Shown: positions 48,817 through 58,068 of the stretch, one piece after another
Position numbering within the stretch: the first letter of the stretch is position 1
How the letters are laid out: each line of letters opens with the position of its first letter
Program-made: the position numbers and the translations under genes
The notes under the pieces: generated by a model
What the model was told of the DNA's origin: nothing
Databases searched by the model: none
Seen by the model: the letters and a program-made list of their open reading frames with translations, nothing else
Source: Candidatus Pacearchaeota archaeon
Lineage (GTDB): Archaea > Nanoarchaeota > Nanoarchaeia > Pacearchaeales > GW2011-AR1
Length of the DNA: 64,000 nt
Reading direction: 5' to 3'
Assembly: GCA_002686195.1 (NCBI GenBank)
Contig: NZAS01000038.1
Span: forward strand, 19,460 to 83,459

Positions 48817-50766
48817 TTGGCCAAAGCCATAAAAGCTGTGGGCACGGTGGTCGGCACCATCGCGACCATTGCGTCATTCATTCCCGGCCCGCACCAGCCT
48901 TTCGCAATGGCGGCCTCGCGTATCGCAGCGGTCGCGGTAACGGCGGCTTCGGTTGTCGAGCAAATCACTACGCGGCCACCGCCAGCGCGTGGCAGCGTCA
49001 CACAAATTACAATCGACCCTAACGCTCCCCAGCCCTACGTCATGGGCGAAGGCTATTTCGCAGGCGTCCTGCGGCATGACACTGGCTATGGCCCGACGCT
49101 CAAGAAGGTGCCCAACCCCTACCGCTTCATGCCGGTGGTCTATTCGGGCGGCGGGCCGGTTGAGAGTATATCACCTCGCACCGACTTCGCGGCGGTTTCG
49201 TCATGGTATAGTGGCTTCCTCTACACCGATACCCAACTGGGAGCGTGCCCCGAGGCGGATGCGCTATCGCCGCAGTGGTCGGGTGCGCCGGGGTGGAGTT
49301 CGTCATCCAAGCTATCCGGCCAAGCCGCAATCGGGTGGTCGCTCAAGTTCGACAAGGACGGCAAGCGGTTTGCTGGCGGTCTGCCGGTCATGGGTGCTTA
49401 TGGCCAATGGGTAAAGGTCTACGATCCGCGCAAGGACAGCACCTTCCCCGGCGGTTCCGGTTCGCACCGCATCGGTGATGAAACCACCTACGAATACAGC
49501 GCCAACCCTGCCCTGCACGCGGGCACGTATGCCTATGGCCGCTACCAGAACGGCAAGCGCACGATGGGTATGGGGCTGGCTGCTGATGCAATCGACTGGG
49601 CCGTTATCGCGGCGTGGGCGAATGTCTGCGAAGCGAACGGTTGGGAGAACTTCTTTGGCGTCGTTTACGAGCCGGGGGAACGCTGGGCAAACCTGAAGGA
49701 TATTTGCTTTGCAGGCGGGGCCGATCCGGTTGCCCTTGGGCAGCTAACCTTCCGCTACCGCGCGCCCACTGTTGCGCTGGACACGATCACTGAAGCGGAC
49801 CTTACGGACGACGATCAGAGCGTCATGGCGATGCAGTCCTTCCGCGACCGCATCAACACCGGGATTCCTAAGTATCGCAGCCCTGCCCATAACTGGGAAA
49901 TGGTCGATGCGGAGCCGGTGGTTAACTCCACCTTCCTGACCGAAGACGGCGAGGAAAAGCGCGAAACGTGGCCCTGTAACTTCGTCACCGACGAGGACCA
50001 GGCATCGCAACTTGTGGCCTATCACATCTGGGATAGCCGCGAACTGGCCCCCATCACGCTGGTGTGCAAGCCCCGTATGCGGTCCTACCGCCCCGGCGAA
50101 TGTCTGCATCTTGACCTGCCCGAGCTTGGGCTGGATACCAAGGCCATCCTCCTGCGCCGCGAACTCGATCCGGCGACCATGAAGGTCAAGCTGGAACTGA
50201 TGGGCGAAACAAGCGCCAAGCACGCCTACTGCTTGGGCCTGACTGGCACCGCGCCGCCTACTCCTGCAATCGGGCAGACCGCGCAGGAAAAGGACGAACT
50301 CGCGTCCGCTGCAAGCGATCCCGCAGGCCTAGGCACGCTCAAGTTGTCGAGCAGCTACACGCGGGGCCTCGCTGGCAACATCACGCAGCTTCACGATGGC
50401 ACCGGGACCGGCACGGTAACGGTTACCATTCCCGATCACACCCGCGTTTATGCGGACGGCACCGAAGCGTCGGTTACCGGCGGCAATTTCACGCTGGACG
50501 AAACGACAAGCTATCTCCTGTCCTACGATGATCCCGACTTTGCGGGTGGTGAATTGGGCGTGGACTTCGCGCTGGTTGAAATCACACCCGGCACAGGTGG
50601 GCAGACGGGCGGCGATGCGTATTTCAGCGCGGCCAATCCAAGCCGCCATTACCTCGCTAGTATCAGCACGGTGAACGAGGCTGGCGAAGGCGGCGGCGCA
50701 GGTGGCTCTTCGCCCCCCGGCGGTGGTGGCTGGGACAATGACGATCCCGGCGGCGACATACCCTAA
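48817..50766 (+). CDS. Tail tip attachment protein J-like
   Basis: About 649 residues, TTG start 48817 as in A. High similarity to 4576-6531 throughout, with a few short changed patches near residues 110-200. The same Gly/Pro-rich end. Forms the tail tip. Confidence 0.8.
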   Translation: MAKAIKAVGTVVGTIATIASFIPGPHQPFAMAASRIAAVAVTAASVVEQITTRPPPARGSVTQITIDPNAPQPYVMGEGYFAGVLRHDTGYGPTLKKVPNPYRFMPVVYSGGGPVESISPRTDFAAVSSWYSGFLYTDTQLGACPEADALSPQWSGAPGWSSSSKLSGQAAIGWSLKFDKDGKRFAGGLPVMGAYGQWVKVYDPRKDSTFPGGSGSHRIGDETTYEYSANPALHAGTYAYGRYQNGKRTMGMGLAADAIDWAVIAAWANVCEANGWENFFGVVYEPGERWANLKDICFAGGADPVALGQLTFRYRAPTVALDTITEADLTDDDQSVMAMQSFRDRINTGIPKYRSPAHNWEMVDAEPVVNSTFLTEDGEEKRETWPCNFVTDEDQASQLVAYHIWDSRELAPITLVCKPRMRSYRPGECLHLDLPELGLDTKAILLRRELDPATMKVKLELMGETSAKHAYCLGLTGTAPPTPAIGQTAQEKDELASAASDPAGLGTLKLSSSYTRGLAGNITQLHDGTGTGTVTVTIPDHTRVYADGTEASVTGGNFTLDETTSYLLSYDDPDFAGGELGVDFALVEITPGTGGQTGGDAYFSAANPSRHYLASISTVNEAGEGGGAGGSSPPGGGGWDNDDPGGDIP

Positions 50767-50780
50767 GAAGGAAAACACGA

Positions 50781-51179
50781 ATGACCCAGCATGGTGACTG
50801 GCTGCGCTCGCTTGCGTCAGCCGGAAAGGGCGGCGTTGAGCTTCCCCCGATTGATCGGGGCTTGCCCTACGAGCTTATTCTGAACGTCCCGATTGACGTT
50901 AGCGGGGACGCCTTCAGCGCATCGCTACGCGTATCGCCTGACGCGGCGGGCAGCACCCTTGCCGACTTCACGGCTTCGGTCGGCTCTTGGGACGGCACCT
51001 ATACGCCGGTCACGCTGAGCCTGACCGATACGCAAGTGAATGCGCTTCCTTCCGATGACGACGCAGACGGGCAGGTCGAACTTGTCATGGATGTTCTGCG
51101 CGATCCGAGCGGCAGCGCCATCGAATACCGCTTCTTGGGCGGCAATATCTACGTGAACGGGAAGGTGACCGATGCCTAG
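50781..51179 (+). CDS. Tail-tip associated beta-sandwich protein
   Basis: 132 residues, near-identical to 6546-6944. Conserved despite replacement of the receptor-binding protein that follows, which supports a connector role. Confidence 0.55.
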   Translation: MTQHGDWLRSLASAGKGGVELPPIDRGLPYELILNVPIDVSGDAFSASLRVSPDAAGSTLADFTASVGSWDGTYTPVTLSLTDTQVNALPSDDDADGQVELVMDVLRDPSGSAIEYRFLGGNIYVNGKVTDA

Positions 51180-52878
51180 CATTCAACTGGTTATGGACAC
51201 GAACGAGCGCGTCCTCGGGCTTGGCGACGATACTGCCGAGGCTGCGCGCCAGCGCGCGCTTGCGGAGGCGGCGGCGGCGGAGGCTGAAACCAACGCAGCC
51301 TTCGCCGAAGAGTTCAGCGGGCCTGCATACGCCACCCAAGCGGCGGGCGAGGCGGCGACGACTGAGGGGCAGTTCTTCCGCGTTCCCATTGGCACTACGC
51401 CGGAAACCTACACGCGCTATCAGCGGACTTCGGGAGGGTCCATCGAGGCGGCACCGCTGATCACTTCCGCCGAAGCGACCTCTGCAATCGGCTCAAATCG
51501 CGATCCGAACACCTACGCTACGCAATCGGTGGTGCTGGGCAATAATGCCGGGGCGGGCTTTGCCGCCAGCACTGAGGCGGGGCTGCAAAATACCAAGGGG
51601 CTGGTCGTTATTGGCGACGGCGCGGTCTCGGACGGCTCTTACAATCATGACTTTTCCATCTTCATCGGCAACGATAGCGGTCGGTATGCCACTGGCGGTT
51701 ATTGCACGGTCGCATTGGGGCTGCGCACGGGACAGGACCTGACCACAGGCCAATACAACACCTTCATTGGCACCGACGCTGGCAAGGACACGACCACCGG
51801 GGGCGACAACGTATTCGTCGGTGCAAAAAGCGGTCTGGTAAACACCAGCGGATATTCAAACACATGCCTAGGCACGTCCAGCGGGATCGCACTGACGACT
51901 GGTGCCGACAACGTTATGGTCGGAACGCAAGCAGGGCAAAGCATCACAGCCGGAACCCGCAACATCGCCTTGGGCACGCTCGCCCTCGGCGCGGCCACTA
52001 CGGCGAGCAATAATGTGGCAATCGGTTATTGGGCCTTGCGCCTTTCCACATCCGGCAGCAATGTCGCCATCGGCTCACAGGCAATGGGTGTCGCCACAAC
52101 GGCAACCCAGAACACTTGCATTGGCGATCAATCGGGTAGCGGACTCACTAGCGCCACGCGCAACGTCTCGGTTGGCTATCAGGCGCTATGGTCCGATCAA
52201 ACCGGCCAGAGCAGTGTCGCGGTCGGGTGGGGCGCGGGACGAAGCGCAACTGGCGGCTCCCTGACTGCCGTGGGCGATAGTGCGGGTTACGCCCTGACCA
52301 GCGGCACGTTCAACACGTTTGTCGGGCGTTCGTCCGGTGCGGGTGTGACCACCGGGGGGCAGAACACCGCGTTAGGCGATGGGGCATTCGGTGGGGCTGG
52401 CGGCGTCAACAACGGCACGGCTGTAGGGTTCCAGGCTCTCTCCGCTGCCACTGCAAGCAGCAATACCGGCGTTGGCTGGCGGGCTGGGTGGTCGGTCACC
52501 TCGGGCGGCGGCAACACCGCGCTGGGTGATAGCGCGGGTGACGCGGTGACTACGGGGGCGAACAACACTGCCATCGGTCATACGTCCGACAACGCGGCTA
52601 CGGGTTCCAACCAGACCGCGCTTGGCTTTGGTGCCACGACTACCAAGAGCAATCAGGTTGTTATCGGCAATTCGAGCGTCGAAGAAACAGTCATTCGTGG
52701 CATTACGAAAAGCACGGTTTATCTCGTCGCCAGTCTTCCCGCAGCCTCGACCGCAGGAGCCGGAGCGCGGGCTTTCGTGAGCGATGCTGATAGCGTCGGG
52801 GCCGGTAACACGGCAGTCGGGGGCGGTTCCTTTAACGTGCCTGTCTATTCCGATGGTTCGGTTTGGCGGATCGGCTGA
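51172..52878 (+). CDS. Tail fibre with YadA-like head repeats
   Basis: 568 residues. Residues 1-27 match the A tailspike anchor. From about 110 to 500 there are ~14-residue repeats of the type NTFIGTDAG/NVAIGYWA, as in trimeric autotransporter heads and fibres. The C-terminus (NVPVYSDGSVWRIG) is a common fibre tip. Binds a host receptor, probably as a trimer, in place of the A tailspike. Confidence 0.8.
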   Translation: MPSIQLVMDTNERVLGLGDDTAEAARQRALAEAAAAEAETNAAFAEEFSGPAYATQAAGEAATTEGQFFRVPIGTTPETYTRYQRTSGGSIEAAPLITSAEATSAIGSNRDPNTYATQSVVLGNNAGAGFAASTEAGLQNTKGLVVIGDGAVSDGSYNHDFSIFIGNDSGRYATGGYCTVALGLRTGQDLTTGQYNTFIGTDAGKDTTTGGDNVFVGAKSGLVNTSGYSNTCLGTSSGIALTTGADNVMVGTQAGQSITAGTRNIALGTLALGAATTASNNVAIGYWALRLSTSGSNVAIGSQAMGVATTATQNTCIGDQSGSGLTSATRNVSVGYQALWSDQTGQSSVAVGWGAGRSATGGSLTAVGDSAGYALTSGTFNTFVGRSSGAGVTTGGQNTALGDGAFGGAGGVNNGTAVGFQALSAATASSNTGVGWRAGWSVTSGGGNTALGDSAGDAVTTGANNTAIGHTSDNAATGSNQTALGFGATTTKSNQVVIGNSSVEETVIRGITKSTVYLVASLPAASTAGAGARAFVSDADSVGAGNTAVGGGSFNVPVYSDGSVWRIG

Positions 52879-52973
52879 TGTCCACTCCCTTAAAGGCCCT
52901 GCTGGTGATGCTGCTGGCATGGCCGATAAGCGAGTGCGCGTTTGACTTTGTGCAGGGCAGGAGGCGTCGGTGA
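52878..52973 (+). CDS. Conserved 31-residue hydrophobic micropeptide
   Basis: ATG 52878 overlaps the fibre stop; TGA at 52971-52973 overlaps the next GTG. Core LKALLVMLLAWPISEC and basic end. Homologue of 9069-9164, kept although both neighbours differ. Confidence 0.6.
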   Translation: MSTPLKALLVMLLAWPISECAFDFVQGRRRR

Positions 52974-53365
52974 TCGAGGGTGTCCTAACGGGCCTTCGCA
53001 TCGGCGCTTCCCTGCTTTGGGCATGGATAGCCGTGCGGGTGTTAATCGAAAGCTGGCACGTAACCGAGCAGTCGGTGTCTGTGCGCAAGCGGGCGTGGGC
53101 CTACTGGCGGCTGATGCTGCTGGTGATGGCCTTTGTGATTGTCGGGCTGTTCTCGCCTGAAAACATCCTGCGAGCCAACGGGTATATCACCGAGCAGACC
53201 GGCTTCTGGATGATGTCTGCCGGAGTGGTGGGCCTACATATATGTGCCTACCTGACCCTGATGGGGCTAGATATAGCGACCGGCAAGGGCAACCGCGCAT
53301 GGCCAGCCTACCCGCTGCTTTCAATCGTCTCTCTCATCTACGGCCTCACTAGGGGAGTTGTATGA
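52970..53365 (+). CDS. Multi-span membrane protein
   Basis: 131 residues from GTG 52970 with about four hydrophobic segments (including RLMLLVMAFVIVGLF; VGLHICAYLTLMGLD). Positional equivalent of 9161-9460 without clear similarity. Possibly a holin partner. Confidence 0.55.
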   Translation: MIEGVLTGLRIGASLLWAWIAVRVLIESWHVTEQSVSVRKRAWAYWRLMLLVMAFVIVGLFSPENILRANGYITEQTGFWMMSAGVVGLHICAYLTLMGLDIATGKGNRAWPAYPLLSIVSLIYGLTRGVV

Positions 53366-53769
53366 AACCCCTTCTAGCGGGCCTCCACGAATACGGGGCT
53401 GTGATTTTCGGGCTGGTTGTCGGCACGGTGGCGCACTTCGGGCGGCTGCTGTCTGACGGGCAGATGCCGACTTGGACGCAGGCGCTGGGCTATTTCATGC
53501 AGCTTGGCATGATCGGGCTGGTGGCGGTTGTGGCTACCAAGATGCTGGGGCTTACCGATGCCGATACGCGGGCGCTTGCCACGGCGATACTTGCGATCTC
53601 GACGCAAGAGGTGGTGCGGTATCTGAAGGCGCGCGGTTGGCAGCACCTTGCCCGCTATGCCGCCCCCGGTGAAGCCGCCCAAGCAGAGCAAGAATTGCGG
53701 GCGTGGGAGCGCCAGTTGTCGAAGGGCGACCTGCAACGGCTACTCAAGAAGCTTGACGAGCAAGACTGA
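53362..53769 (+). CDS. LydA-like holin
   Basis: 135 residues, ATGA-coupled. HEYGAVIFGLVVGTVAHFG and YFMQLGMIGLVAVVATKMLG are holin-type spans, and the STQEVVRYLKARGW segment is typical of the LydA/holin superfamily. A charged C-terminal helix follows. Likely forms the membrane lesion that releases the lysin. Confidence 0.6.
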   Translation: MKPLLAGLHEYGAVIFGLVVGTVAHFGRLLSDGQMPTWTQALGYFMQLGMIGLVAVVATKMLGLTDADTRALATAILAISTQEVVRYLKARGWQHLARYAAPGEAAQAEQELRAWERQLSKGDLQRLLKKLDEQD

Positions 53770-53822
53770 GTTTTCCCCGAACATTTACAGAACAACGTAG
53801 TCCGCGAAGGTGGGCCGCGCTA

Positions 53823-54440
53823 TCATAACAATATGGCGGAATCAAACTCTTTTTGCTTTATGCCTCTCGCTTTTATGCGGGAGTGGAGTTTGCCTCTCTC
53901 CGCCCCGACCTCCCTCGCAAGGGCGGCTAGGCTGAAGACTTTGCCGTTATGGTGAATGCGGTAGCAGAAGCGGCGATTGCCTTGCTGTACCTCAGGGGAC
54001 GCCCATCGGCAGTTGTCCGGCGAATAGTCCCCGTCCGGGTCAATCCTGTCTATGCTGTGCTTCTCGGAGGGCTTCGGCCCCATGTCGGAGCGAAAGTTTT
54101 CAAAGGTCGTCCATCGCTCGCAAACCGCTATGCCGCGACCGCCATAGCAATCATAGTAAGCCGTGTTCGGATTGTTGCAGCGGCTGAGAATGTGCCGCCA
54201 TGTGGCGTATTCTGGCGTTTTTGTCGCGCCATGCGTTTTGCGCCGCTTCCTAGCGCCTTCGGCCCGATGGCACCCGCAACTAACGGTTCGCTTCTGGCGC
54301 AAGGACTGAGCGAGGATTCTCTTCTTCTTGCCGCAATCACATCGGCAAGTCCAAAATACTCGCTTCTTGCGGTTGGGTGCTCGGTGCAAAACGACAAGTC
54401 GTCCGAAGCGCTGGCCTGTCAGGTCGGAAAGTATCGGCAT
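53823..54440 (-). CDS. Free-standing HNH endonuclease
   Basis: 205 residues from ATG 54440; the family starts near LTGQRFGRLVVL, and a GTG at 54473 is an alternative. CRCDCGKKKRILAQSL and SCGCHR zinc pairs, then YATWRHILSRCNNPN, RWTTFENFRSDMG, IDRIDPDGDYSPDNCRW (HNH core). Inserted in the gap between the holin and phosphoesterase genes; A has only about 100 bases there. Confidence 0.8.
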   Translation of the reverse strand: MPILSDLTGQRFGRLVVLHRAPNRKKRVFWTCRCDCGKKKRILAQSLRQKRTVSCGCHRAEGARKRRKTHGATKTPEYATWRHILSRCNNPNTAYYDCYGGRGIAVCERWTTFENFRSDMGPKPSEKHSIDRIDPDGDYSPDNCRWASPEVQQGNRRFCYRIHHNGKVFSLAALAREVGAERGKLHSRIKARGIKQKEFDSAILL

Positions 54441-54495
54441 ACCCTTTTCATAAAAGAAATTGCTCGTCGCCACAAGGCTCTTCGGGAGGATTCTG

Positions 54496-55662
54496 TTGAA
54501 GATCGACCCTGAACTTTATTCGTATTGCACCGACCGCCAACGCGAGGTGCTTGAAGCTTACGAAGAACACGGCACCGGGCCTGCGGCTGCGGAGGCCCTA
54601 GGCGGCACCGACCGCACCTATCCCGACAAGGTGTTGCGCGACGTTCGCAAGAAGGCGGCTCGGGAGGGATATGCACCGGGACATTTCCAGGACGGCGTTG
54701 CCCCCGGCTACCTTATGGGCAAGGTTACGGTGCAGCGCGGCCCCGGCGGCGTTGAGCGCGTATGGGAGCGGCAGTCACCGGACCAAACCCGCGCACTTGA
54801 GGCGCTTAGGGAAGTAGTCGAAGGCATCCAGTCGGATATCGAGCCAGCGCCCCGGGTCAAGGCTCCGGCGGTTGCTAACTCGGACCTCTGTAACCTTTTC
54901 ACTTTCACGGATTACCATCTCGGAATGCTCGCTTGGCATCGCGAAGGCGGGCAGGATTGGGACCTCCAGATTGCCGAAAGCACTCTGCGCAAGGCGATGG
55001 CCGCAATGGTTTCGCAAAGCCCCATTGCGCACACGGCAGTGGTCAACATTCAGGGGGACTTCCTGCACACGGATGGCCTGACGCCAGTTACGCCTGGGCA
55101 TGGCAATGTCTTGGATGCTGACAGTCGTTTCCCGAAGATCCGCAAGGCGGCTATCCGCCTTATCCGCGAGCTTTGCCGGATGGCGCTGGAAACGCACATG
55201 GAAGTGCATCTTATCCTAGCGGAAGGCAACCACGATCAGGACAGCATGGGCTGGCTGGCTGACAGCTTCGCGGTCCTTTACGAAGATGAGCCGCGCTTGA
55301 CGGTCAACGACAGCAACCTCCCCTTCTACGTGGTGGAATGGGGCGAAACGATGATCGGCGTCCATCATGGGCACAAGGTCAAGAACGAACAGCTTCCGCT
55401 CTTGTTCGCGGCTCAATACGCGCAGGCGTGGGGCCGCACCCGCCGCCGTGAAATCCATTGCGGGCACCGGCACCATCGGGACGAAAAGGAATACAACGGC
55501 GTCACGGTTGTGCAGCATCCGACACTGGCGGCCCGGGATGCCTATGCAGCGCGCGGGGGCTGGATTGCCGACCGCGCGGCTCAGGCGATCACCTACCACA
55601 AGCGATACGGGCAAGTTGGCCGCGTTATGGTCTGCCCTGAAATGCTGGAGGAGGCGGCGTGA
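54496..55662 (+). CDS. HTH-metallophosphoesterase fusion protein
   Basis: 388 residues, TTG 54496, RBS GGGAGGA. Same motifs as 9864-11030 and about four amino-acid differences by my reading. The strongest conserved protein between the two phages. Confidence 0.8.
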   Translation: MKIDPELYSYCTDRQREVLEAYEEHGTGPAAAEALGGTDRTYPDKVLRDVRKKAAREGYAPGHFQDGVAPGYLMGKVTVQRGPGGVERVWERQSPDQTRALEALREVVEGIQSDIEPAPRVKAPAVANSDLCNLFTFTDYHLGMLAWHREGGQDWDLQIAESTLRKAMAAMVSQSPIAHTAVVNIQGDFLHTDGLTPVTPGHGNVLDADSRFPKIRKAAIRLIRELCRMALETHMEVHLILAEGNHDQDSMGWLADSFAVLYEDEPRLTVNDSNLPFYVVEWGETMIGVHHGHKVKNEQLPLLFAAQYAQAWGRTRRREIHCGHRHHRDEKEYNGVTVVQHPTLAARDAYAARGGWIADRAAQAITYHKRYGQVGRVMVCPEMLEEAA

Positions 55663-55853
55663 GCTGGACTCAAGGCGTCATGCTCCGCGAGGAGATGGAC
55701 GAGCAGATGATTGCGCGCCTTGAAGCGGCTTACACGCGGCAGACCGGCGAAGAGGCTAAGATCGAATTCCTGACTTGGTTCACGCTTGATGGCTCGGACG
55801 CGATTGCTCACTTCGACAGCCAGCGTGGCTTTAGGCTCGGGAGGGCGGCATGA
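55659..55853 (+). CDS. B-specific small protein
   Basis: 64 residues from GTG 55659, overlapping both neighbours by four bases. Mixed helical/beta (MIARLEAAYTRQTGEEAKIE; GSDAIAHFDSQRGFRLG). Absent in A. Unknown. Confidence 0.55.
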   Translation: MSWTQGVMLREEMDEQMIARLEAAYTRQTGEEAKIEFLTWFTLDGSDAIAHFDSQRGFRLGRAA

Positions 55854-55981
55854 TTGCTCCCCTTCCCATTCCCGCCGCCCCTACGGCTGAAGAGGTCGCC
55901 CGCAATATCGAGCAGCGGATCGCGCGGTCGGTAGAAAAGGCACTGGTCGAACGTGACCGCCAGTTGAGAGGTGCGCCATGA
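55850..55981 (+). CDS. Conserved 43-residue helical protein
   Basis: ATG 55850 to TGA 55979-55981. Homologue of 11027-11158, with the same VEKALVERDRQLRGA end. Unknown. Confidence 0.6.
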   Translation: MIAPLPIPAAPTAEEVARNIEQRIARSVEKALVERDRQLRGAP

Positions 55982-56181
55982 TACCCTCTATTTTCGACAT
56001 TGGCGTAGATGCAGCGGACTACGTTGCCCCCTACCCTGTCACCTATAGCAATTGGGATTTGTGCGAGGGGCTTCCCGACGAGGAATTGACGGTGGTTTTC
56101 GAGCCGGACTTCTGCGCCAAGCTGCCGGAGGAATGCCCCGAAATGCTGGTGGTGGACGAAGGCGACTTTGGCGATGAATAG
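55978..56181 (+). CDS. Conserved acidic protein
   Basis: 67 residues, homologue of 11155-11361. Acidic, two Cys. Unknown. Confidence 0.6.
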   Translation: MIPSIFDIGVDAADYVAPYPVTYSNWDLCEGLPDEELTVVFEPDFCAKLPEECPEMLVVDEGDFGDE

Positions 56182-56347
56182 CGCCGCGCAAGCCCTCCGC
56201 GATGCTGCCGATTGCGTGGCCGCGAGCGCCATTGGCGAGATCAAGTCCGACGAGGTTAAGCTAATCGCCTACCACATCAAGCGCCTGTGTGGCGGCGGGG
56301 ATGTTGGCGAGGAAACCCGTCTCCTAATCAGGATACTAGAGCGATGA
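56174..56347 (+). CDS. Conserved small protein upstream of the lysin
   Basis: 57 residues from ATG 56174 to TGA 56345-56347, overlapping the lysin start by ATGA. The first ~15 residues match 11351-11536. Confidence 0.5.
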   Translation: MNSAAQALRDAADCVAASAIGEIKSDEVKLIAYHIKRLCGGGDVGEETRLLIRILER

Positions 56348-57009
56348 ACCGCACTCATATTTTCAACGCTGTGCGCGAGATACTCAAAGGCCGCGACCGC
56401 AAGCCCGTGTTCCGCCAATTCGAGGTTGACGCACTGGACGCTGCGATTGACGCGGCCATGCGCGAGACTGGCGAGCAACTTGCGACCGAAAGCCGGGGCG
56501 CTGATGCATTCGACCGCGCCTTGCCTATCCTGCTGGCTCAGGAGGGCGGCTATGTTAATCATCCGTCAGATCCCGGCGGCAGAACCAACCTAGGCGTCAC
56601 TCAGAACACTTGGGAGGCGTGGACGGGCCACAAGGCTACGGAAGCGGAAATGCGCGGGCTGTCGGTGTCCGATGTAGCGCCCCTCTATCGCGCCCGGTAT
56701 TGGGACGCTGTGCGAGGCGATGACCTCCCGCCTGGAATCGCGCTGTCGGTGTTTGACTTCGGCGTTAACGCTGGTCCTGCCCGCGCCATCCGATATTTGC
56801 AGATCGCGGTGGGCGCTACGCCTGACGGAAAGATTGGCCCCAAGACGCTGGCGCGGGTGAATGAGCGCACCGACGCGGACCTAGTGCGGGAGTATGCCGA
56901 GCATCGCCGCAGCTACTATCGCCGCCTCAAGACCTTTAGCGTGTTTGGCAAGGGCTGGCTGCGGCGTGTGGGCCATATCGAGGCGGAAGCACTCAAACTC
57001 GCAACCTAG
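56344..57009 (+). CDS. Endolysin, GH108 type
   Basis: 221 residues from ATG 56344. N-terminal segment (FEVDALDAAIDAAM) recalls the A lysin start. The GH108 catalytic domain has the Glu in LAQEGGYVNHPSDPGGRTNL, then FDFGVNAGPARAIRYLQ and the PG_binding_3-type VGATPDGKIGPKTLARV. Degrades peptidoglycan; no signal peptide. Confidence 0.9.
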   Translation: MNRTHIFNAVREILKGRDRKPVFRQFEVDALDAAIDAAMRETGEQLATESRGADAFDRALPILLAQEGGYVNHPSDPGGRTNLGVTQNTWEAWTGHKATEAEMRGLSVSDVAPLYRARYWDAVRGDDLPPGIALSVFDFGVNAGPARAIRYLQIAVGATPDGKIGPKTLARVNERTDADLVREYAEHRRSYYRRLKTFSVFGKGWLRRVGHIEAEALKLAT

Positions 57010-57018
57010 GGGGATGCC

Positions 57019-57135
57019 ATGAAGGGCGGATTATTCGTGGGCGGTATGAGCATTGCCGCTACAGGGAATATAGCCGCCTTTTGGTGTGCCGCTGTCTCGG
57101 TGGGATTGGTTATTGCTTGGCGGGTGGCGAGTTAG
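57019..57135 (+). CDS. 38-residue single-span membrane protein, holin candidate
   Basis: ATG 57019 to TAG 57133-57135. Homologue of 12544-12660 with an identical GLVIAWRVAS end. Directly follows the lysin. Confidence 0.6.
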   Translation: MKGGLFVGGMSIAATGNIAAFWCAAVSVGLVIAWRVAS

Positions 57136-57280
57136 TGGCGCTGTTGGCGCGATGCCGCTCCAGCCTTTCCAGTGCTTCGTCTTCAGCGTCGATCCGGCTC
57201 CAACCCTGCCGCCGCAGTCCATCCACTACGCTGTCGTAAAAACTCTGCTCGTTATCAGGCAAGAATTTACCTTCACTCAT
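57110..57280 (-). CDS. 56-residue small acidic protein
   Basis: ATG 57280 to TAA ending at 57110, overlapping the convergent membrane gene by 26 bases. Helical (DAEDEALERLERHRA). Replaces the Cys-containing gene of A. Unknown. Confidence 0.5.
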   Translation of the reverse strand: MSEGKFLPDNEQSFYDSVVDGLRRQGWSRIDAEDEALERLERHRANSATNSPPAKQ

Positions 57281-57426
57281 CCTTCACTCGCTTTCTTCCG
57301 CTTATGCAGACGGTCCATGATCTTGCGCCTCTCTGCTCGGAGAGGGCTTAGGGCAGTAAGGGCAGCGTCTATCTCTGCCAGCCTACGCTTCTCTGTTGGG
57401 GTGGCGTAGTCGAGGGGGTTAGGCAT
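57277..57426 (-). CDS. Conserved 49-residue helical protein
   Basis: Homologue of 12830-12979 (MPNPLDYATPTEKRRLAEID). Unknown function, kept in both phages while its neighbours change. Confidence 0.65.
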   Translation of the reverse strand: MPNPLDYATPTEKRRLAEIDAALTALSPLRAERRKIMDRLHKRKKASEG

Positions 57427-57667
57427 CGGGTGCCTTCGGTAGGGGCATCCAGTGCGACGGCGTGTCGGCGTGCATTCCATTGCAGGGCACGCGGTCTTCG
57501 CTCTCCATATCGCAGCAACCCGTGGGCGTTAGGTCGAAGTCTTCGACGAACCGCCATTTAAAGGTCGGCTCGCTGTCTTCCCACCAGCCTACGCTTACGC
57601 CGTGTGACGCGGCCAGAATAACAGCCCGCCCGTCCTTCGGCGCGGTATCAATCGGCTGCCAGTCCAT
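57419..57667 (-). CDS. DUF551 family protein
   Basis: 82 residues from ATG 57667 (AAGGAG seven bases upstream). MDWQPIDTAPKDGRAVILA and the end SHWMPLPKAPDA are the DUF551 signature, a common small phage/cargo protein of unknown function. Confidence 0.75.
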   Translation of the reverse strand: MDWQPIDTAPKDGRAVILAASHGVSVGWWEDSEPTFKWRFVEDFDLTPTGCCDMESEDRVPCNGMHADTPSHWMPLPKAPDA

Positions 57668-57697
57668 ACTCAATCTCCTTTGTCGGTGGCGTGGGGG

Positions 57698-57973
57698 TTA
57701 GTTGTTGCGTCCGCCGTCGATTACCTTGAGCGGGACGAGGCGACTTTTGCCGTCGCCCATGGGGATTGCCCGAACCCGCCCTTCATCAAACCACTTATCA
57801 ATATCACGGCTTTCGTCGTAACTGTCGCACCCATCCCACAGGCAGCCCCGCCATTGCTCGTCTTCATCTGGCGTAGGCGACGGACACACCGAGAAAACCT
57901 CCCCGCAGCTTTCGCAGCGATATTTCGCAACGGGAGTGCCGTATTCGTTGAGGGTCTCACCAATCCTGCTCAT
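57698..57973 (-). CDS. Small zinc-ribbon protein
   Basis: 91 residues from ATG 57973, RBS GGAAG. CESCGEVFSVC near residue 21 and CLWDGCD near 46 suggest a zinc site. First gene after the conserved promoter. Unknown function. Confidence 0.55.
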   Translation of the reverse strand: MSRIGETLNEYGTPVAKYRCESCGEVFSVCPSPTPDEDEQWRGCLWDGCDSYDESRDIDKWFDEGRVRAIPMGDGKSRLVPLKVIDGGRNN

Positions 57974-57994
57974 CACAACTTCCTTTCTCCACAC

Positions 57995-58022
57995 ATAATA
58001 CAGAACCGCGCCCGCAAAGCAA
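57995..58022 (-). promoter_or_regulatory. Leftward promoter conserved between A and B
   Basis: Minus-strand TTGCTT (58022-58017), 16-base spacer, TATTAT (58000-57995); same block as 13401-13428 including the RBS region. Confidence 0.6.
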
Positions 58023-58068
58023 GCGGAAAACGTCATTTATTTGCTGGACAGAGGCAACGGAACATGCC

